From Rhizobium johnstonii 3841 (GTDB lineage: Bacteria > Pseudomonadota > Alphaproteobacteria > Rhizobiales > Rhizobiaceae): a stretch of 64,000 bases of DNA. The position numbers and the translations under genes were made by a program. The notes under the pieces are model-generated. The model made no database searches, was not told the origin of the DNA, and was given only the letters and a program-made list of their open reading frames with translations. The stretch is taken from NCBI RefSeq assembly GCF_000009265.1, contig NC_008378.1, forward strand, positions 248,001 to 312,000. Reading direction: 5' to 3'. This document shows, piece by piece, positions 60,566 through 64,000 of the stretch (position 1 is the first letter of the stretch; every line of letters begins with the position of its first letter).

Positions 60566-61363
60566 TCATTGCTTCTTCGCCGAGACAGCCTTGGCGGCCT
60601 CATCAATGGTATCCGCCACGACTTTCGGCTGCGTCATGAACAGGGCGTGGCTCGCCGAAACCTTGGTGATCTTCGCCTTGATGCGCTCTGCCATGTGGAT
60701 CAGCATCGCCTGATCGAATGCCTTGTCTTCGGTAGCGATGACGGCCCAGCTCGGCTTGGTGCGCCATGCAGCATTTTCCAACTTCGTGCCGAACGCCGAC
60801 ATGTTGATCGGGACCTGCGCATCCCTCATGAATGCAACATCCGCATCGCTGACGTCATGAGCAAAGCCAGCCTTGAACTTTTCCGGGCTGACATATCCAA
60901 AGCCATCTTTCGTGGTCTCAATGACGAATTCCGATGCAGGAGCAAATCCTTGGTATTGCTGTGCCGTTGTCTCGCCGGCATCGGGGGACAGAGCAGAAAC
61001 ATAGACGAGGCCAGCAACCTTTGCGTCGATGCCCGCTTCCGTGATGACCGTGCCGCCCCAGGAATGTCCAACGAGAATGACCGGACCATCCTGCCGTTCC
61101 AGCGCACGTTTGGTGGCGGCAACGTCGTCTTCGAGGGAGGTCAGCGGGTTCTGGACGATCGTAACGCGATAGCCGCGCTTGGTGAGATTGTCGTAAACAC
61201 CCTTCCAGCCAGAACCGTCCGCAAAGGCGCCGTGGACAAGCACAACGTTTCTGACCGACTGGTCTTGAGAGATGGTGTCCGCTGCGTTCGCCGGCAATGC
61301 GGCAGCGGACAGTGAGGCTGCAGCAGCAATTGCGGCTACGGTGGTCGTGGTCTTGCGTGTCAT
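60566..61363 (-). CDS. Exported alpha/beta hydrolase
   Basis: 265 residues. Signal peptide MTRKTTTTVAAIAAAASLSA ending ANA-ADT is followed by an alpha/beta hydrolase core: VVLVHGAFADGSGWKGVY with the HG oxyanion motif, GHSWGG around the nucleophile Ser, and the catalytic His in ASHALFMTQPK. Likely an esterase or lactonase in the periplasm. It is divergent from an OhrR-like MarR gene, and two repeated operator-like sites lie between them. GMC gene lies 187 bp downstream on the same strand. Confidence 0.88.
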   Translation of the reverse strand: MTRKTTTTVAAIAAAASLSAAALPANAADTISQDQSVRNVVLVHGAFADGSGWKGVYDNLTKRGYRVTIVQNPLTSLEDDVAATKRALERQDGPVILVGHSWGGTVITEAGIDAKVAGLVYVSALSPDAGETTAQQYQGFAPASEFVIETTKDGFGYVSPEKFKAGFAHDVSDADVAFMRDAQVPINMSAFGTKLENAAWRTKPSWAVIATEDKAFDQAMLIHMAERIKAKITKVSASHALFMTQPKVVADTIDEAAKAVSAKKQ

Positions 61364-61384
61364 GGCTATCTCCTCGTTAACTGC

Positions 61385-61460
61385 GATAACTATTATCGCG
61401 ATATATGTAAGCTCGCAGACTTTGGATTGCGCGTCAAGATAATTCTTATCGCGATATTTA
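61385..61460. promoter_or_regulatory. Two repeated MarR/OhrR operator-like sites
   Basis: GATAACTATTATCGCGATATATG (61385-61407) and GATAATTCTTATCGCGATATTTA (61438-61460, same orientation) share 18 of 23 bases and each contains the palindrome TATCGCGATA. They are 53 bp apart between the hydrolase gene and the MarR gene and cover both expected promoters. Confidence 0.65.
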
Positions 61461-61504
61461 ATTTCTCTCTAGCATGGGCTATATGGAGTCTACAGGAGCT
61501 CACA

Positions 61505-61972
61505 ATGACCGCACGCCATAACGACCCGCCCCCTCTGCACGACCAATTGTGCTACGCAATTTACACTGCTGGTATTGCCATCCAGCGTGCTTACAAGCCC
61601 CTTCTCGATGAGTTGGGCCTGACGTACCCGCAGTACCTCGTGCTCAACGTGCTGTGGGGCGAGGATGGGCAGACGGTGGGCGCCATTGCCAATGCCCTTG
61701 CCCTGGAATCCAGCACGCTGACGCCGCTTCTAAAGCGCCTTGAGGTATCCGGCCTGCTGCGTAGGACCAGAAACCTGAGCAACGAGCGCCAGGTGTTGAT
61801 TGCGTTGACCGACGAAGGCAGGGCATTACAGCACAAGGCTGGTTGTCTCAGCGACACCTTGCTTGCAGCTTCGACCCAGACGCCACAGGAATTGGGCGCT
61901 CTGAACCGCGACGTCCGCCATCTCCGCAACGCGATCTATTCCCAGATCGGCGGCTGGGACGCACCCGCCTGA
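61505..61972 (+). CDS. OhrR-like MarR family regulator
   Basis: 155 residues from ATG 61505 with AGGAG upstream. The N-terminus LHDQLCYAIYTAG carries the reactive Cys of organic-hydroperoxide sensors, followed by YPQYLVLNVLWGEDGQTVG, LESSTLTPLLKRLEVSGLL and the wing TRNLSNERQVLIALTDEG. OhrR is released from DNA when that Cys is oxidised. The usual target ohr is absent; instead the gene is divergent from an exported hydrolase. A second Cys (AGCLSDTLL) is at the dimer side. Confidence 0.9.
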   Translation: MTARHNDPPPLHDQLCYAIYTAGIAIQRAYKPLLDELGLTYPQYLVLNVLWGEDGQTVGAIANALALESSTLTPLLKRLEVSGLLRRTRNLSNERQVLIALTDEGRALQHKAGCLSDTLLAASTQTPQELGALNRDVRHLRNAIYSQIGGWDAPA

Positions 61973-61992
61973 TTTGCCGTGTATGTCGGCGC

Positions 61993-62772
61993 CTAAGCTG
62001 TTGGCACTGTCCCCCCATCGATTGTATATTCGGTACCGGTGATCGACGCAGCCCGGTCCGAGGCGAGGAAGGCAATCAGGTTTGCGACCTCTTCCGGCTT
62101 TGCCGGACGCCCCAGCGGAATGCCGCCCAGCCCGTCCATGATGATCTTTTTGCCCCCCTCGAGGTCTGTTCCGGCCTGCTTCGCCAGGCGCTCTGCAAGG
62201 TGGACCGAAGCTTCCGTTTCGATCCAGCCTGGCGACACCCGAACGACACGAACACCTTTGGGCGAAACTTCCTTCGACATCGCCTTGCTGTAAGTGGAAA
62301 GCGCTGCCTTCGCCGCAGCATAGGCCGTCGTCGATTCCGGAAGCGGCAGGACTCTCTGGATGGATGTCACATGCACCACCACACCGTTTCCTTGAGCGAC
62401 CATGTCCGGAACCAGTTGCCGATCCAGGCGAACGGCTGGAAAAAGGTTGAGCGACAGCTCCTTATGCCAGTCGTCTTCCGACAGTGCAGAAAATCCACCT
62501 CCGGCCGCTGAAGAGCCACCCAGCATATGGACGATGACGTCGACGCCGCCAAGGCGCCGCCGTGTGGCCTCTGCGACGATTGCACATCCCCCTTCGGTGG
62601 TCAGGTCCGCCTCGACGAACAGGTCTTCCGACAGGCTGTCCGGACAGGCCCGAGCGGCTGTCAGCACCTGCGCGCCGAGCTCCCGAAACAGTCTGACGGT
62701 CGCGGCACCAGTACCTTTGGTTCCAGCCGTAATGAGGGCCCGTTTGCCTCTCAGGTTGAGAAAGTCGGCCAT
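61993..62772 (-). CDS. Short-chain dehydrogenase/reductase (SDR)
   Basis: 259 residues, classical SDR. NAD(P) motif [15 protein letters not shown] (TGxxxGxG variant), catalytic Ser and Tyr/Lys in VTSIQRV and [11 protein letters not shown], and [13 protein letters not shown] after it. Ends in [13 protein letters not shown] like many SDRs. Oxidoreductase of unknown substrate. The ATG overlaps the stop of the SnoaL-like gene by one base, so the two are coupled. Confidence 0.9.
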   Translation of the reverse strand: MADFLNLRGKRALITAGTKGTGAATVRLFRELGAQVLTAARACPDSLSEDLFVEADLTTEGGCAIVAEATRRRLGGVDVIVHMLGGSSAAGGGFSALSEDDWHKELSLNLFPAVRLDRQLVPDMVAQGNGVVVHVTSIQRVLPLPESTTAYAAAKAALSTYSKAMSKEVSPKGVRVVRVSPGWIETEASVHLAERLAKQAGTDLEGGKKIIMDGLGGIPLGRPAKPEEVANLIAFLASDRAASITGTEYTIDGGTVPTA

Positions 62773-63092
62773 TATAATATCTCCAGCCTGACAATCCTGT
62801 CGTCCTTGATGGTGAAGGCGTGGGTGAGCATCACCGGGCTACCGGGAAACTGGCCGCTCACCCTCGCCCGGACGAGTGCCTTGTCGCCGTCAACCGCGGA
62901 TTCCACGGGTTCGGCACGGTATTGGGTCGCCTTCTTCGCAGCCACCCACCAGTCGCGGATTGCGACGGCGCCCTGATGGCGAGCGTTCTCATCTTCGACC
63001 ACGGCATCGACCGCGAGGGTCTTCACCAGCGCATCGGCATCATTGCGACTGTCGGCGTCAAAATACATGTTTACGATATGGGGCAAATCCAT
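62772..63092 (-). CDS. SnoaL/NTF2-like protein
   Basis: 106 residues from ATG 63092, preceded by AGGAGA; an earlier ATG at 63107 is less well placed. The cone-fold family pattern is seen in [32 protein letters not shown] and [21 protein letters not shown], ending in [14 protein letters not shown]. Members are small isomerases, cyclases or binding proteins. It precedes the SDR gene as a two-gene unit, divergent from a LysR gene. Confidence 0.82.
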   Translation of the reverse strand: MDLPHIVNMYFDADSRNDADALVKTLAVDAVVEDENARHQGAVAIRDWWVAAKKATQYRAEPVESAVDGDKALVRARVSGQFPGSPVMLTHAFTIKDDRIVRLEIL

Positions 63093-63188
63093 CCTGTTTC
63101 TCCTCATGATCTGCCCCGATAGTTAGCGCTCGACCATTGCATAGATAAGTGGGATAAACCGGAATTCGGTATTGAACGGATCGGGACA

Positions 63189-64000
63189 ATGGAACACGCC
63201 AGCTTGAAGGAACTCGAAGCGGCCATTGCGATTGCCCGGCGCGGGACATTCCGCGCAGCAGCCATCGATCTCGGCATGTCGACCACCGCGCTCAGCCACA
63301 CCATAGGCAGGCTTGAGGCCGGGCTCGGCGTGCGACTGTTCAACCGCACCACACGCAGCGTGTCGCTGACTGATGCCGGCAGGCTGTTTGTGCAGCAGGT
63401 AGGGCCTACGCTTCAGGATCTCCATGCTGCTCTGGATCTGGTACGCTCCCACCGCGAGACTCCTTCCGGAACAATACGGATCAACGCAGCGCCGTTTGCG
63501 GCGCGCGCCATCATCTCACCGCTCGTGCTGGAGTTCCTGCGCCGCTATCCCGACATGAATGTCGATATCGTTACCGAGGGGAAAATGGTCGATATCGTCA
63601 AGGAGGGGTTCGATCTGGGCGTCAGGGTTGAAGGCCTCGTTCCCACCGACATGATTGCCGTTTCGCTCGGGCGGCCTCAGCGACACGCTGTCGTCGGGTC
63701 TCCTGAGTATTTCAAGAAGCACGGTAGGCCCATGGTGCCTCCGGATCTTCTCAATCACCGATGCATCCGCGTGCGGCTGCCTGACGGCTCCTTGTTTCGA
63801 TGGCGGTTCGAAAAAGACGGCGAGCCGGTGCAGATAGACGTGCGGGGGCCAATCGCACTCGATGAGGCCAGCCTTACGCGGACTGCCGTGCTTGAAAACG
63901 CCGGCGTGGGCTACCTCTTTGAACAAGACATTCTCTCGGACATAGAGGCGGGGCGCGTTGCTCGTGTTCTAGAAGATTGGACGCCGCCCTATCCAGGCCT
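63189..64000 (+). CDS. LysR family transcriptional regulator (3' end outside the window)
   Basis: 270 codons are visible and the frame is open to the end of the window. The N-terminal HTH is normal: [55 protein letters not shown]. The effector domain starts at [20 protein letters not shown], as in the CrgA/DsdC-like branch. It is divergent from the SnoaL-SDR pair (96 bp), so probably controls it. Lacks only some 25-30 residues. Confidence 0.92.
   Translation, partial: MEHASLKELEAAIAIARRGTFRAAAIDLGMSTTALSHTIGRLEAGLGVRLFNRTTRSVSLTDAGRLFVQQVGPTLQDLHAALDLVRSHRETPSGTIRINAAPFAARAIISPLVLEFLRRYPDMNVDIVTEGKMVDIVKEGFDLGVRVEGLVPTDMIAVSLGRPQRHAVVGSPEYFKKHGRPMVPPDLLNHRCIRVRLPDGSLFRWRFEKDGEPVQIDVRGPIALDEASLTRTAVLENAGVGYLFEQDILSDIEAGRVARVLEDWTPPYPG

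Noticed and set aside
59459..61315. Open plus-strand frame of 618 codons opposite the GMC and hydrolase genes
   Set aside because: Spans two real minus-strand genes and their gap; composition is that of antisense coding DNA.

Overview
The window reads as about 64 kb of an alpha-proteobacterial genome, most likely Rhizobium of the leguminosarum/etli group. Reasons: high and even GC, very dense gene packing with 4-bp ATGA overlaps, three short intergenic palindromic repeats of the type scattered through Rhizobium genomes, and many complete ABC-importer operons each with its own regulator. That content suggests a secondary replicon or an accessory region of the chromosome. I saw no rRNA, tRNA, CRISPR array, transposase or replication origin. 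Species and replicon are inference.

Layout. 1-7.6 kb: sugar-acid block (talarate/galactarate dehydratase, L-arabinonate-type dehydratase, GntR regulator, 2-hydroxyacid dehydrogenase and a Dpp-type ABC importer without a binding protein); a 15-bp motif is shared by two of its promoters. 7.6-11 kb: EamA exporter, small proteins, Nudix hydrolase, peroxiredoxin-like protein and two repeats. 11-21.8 kb: amino-sugar/galactoside block (CUT1 importer, GatZ/KbaZ-like protein, SIS isomerase, BadF-type kinase, DeoR regulator), then a GH4 alpha-galactosidase and an AraC regulator. 21.8-25 kb: two c-di-GMP enzymes side by side. 25.3-32.3 kb: LacI regulator with two near-identical palindromic operators, CUT1 importer and a GH63-type glycoside hydrolase, a candidate mannosyl/glucosylglycerate-type utilisation operon. 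32.3-36.8 kb: ParDE toxin-antitoxin pair whose toxin C-terminus looks frameshifted, then an SbcCD/YhaN-like nuclease pair. 37-40 kb: catabolic-type acetolactate synthase and a membrane-anchored protein of unknown function.

40.2-46.5 kb: an eroded protocatechuate 4,5-cleavage lower pathway: DctA, a truncated and frameshifted CHA-aldolase remnant, a LysR regulator with two DNA-binding domains, an oxidoreductase remnant, LigJ, LigI and a TctC-type binding protein. 46.8-51 kb: Prc protease, a MEKHLA protein and a MocR-type regulator broken by an inverted 114-bp internal segment. 51-58.7 kb: a soluble GAF histidine kinase and LuxR response regulator, divergent from a CUT2 sugar importer and an SMP-30 lactonase. 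58.7-64 kb: GMC oxidoreductase, secreted alpha/beta hydrolase, OhrR-like regulator with two repeated operator-like sites, SDR, SnoaL-like protein and a LysR regulator cut by the window edge.

The most unusual signals are the inverted segment inside the MocR gene, the two-HTH LysR gene with the truncated aldolase beside it, the ParE frameshift, and an amino-sugar operon that may reach fructose-6-phosphate by epimerisation instead of aldol cleavage.
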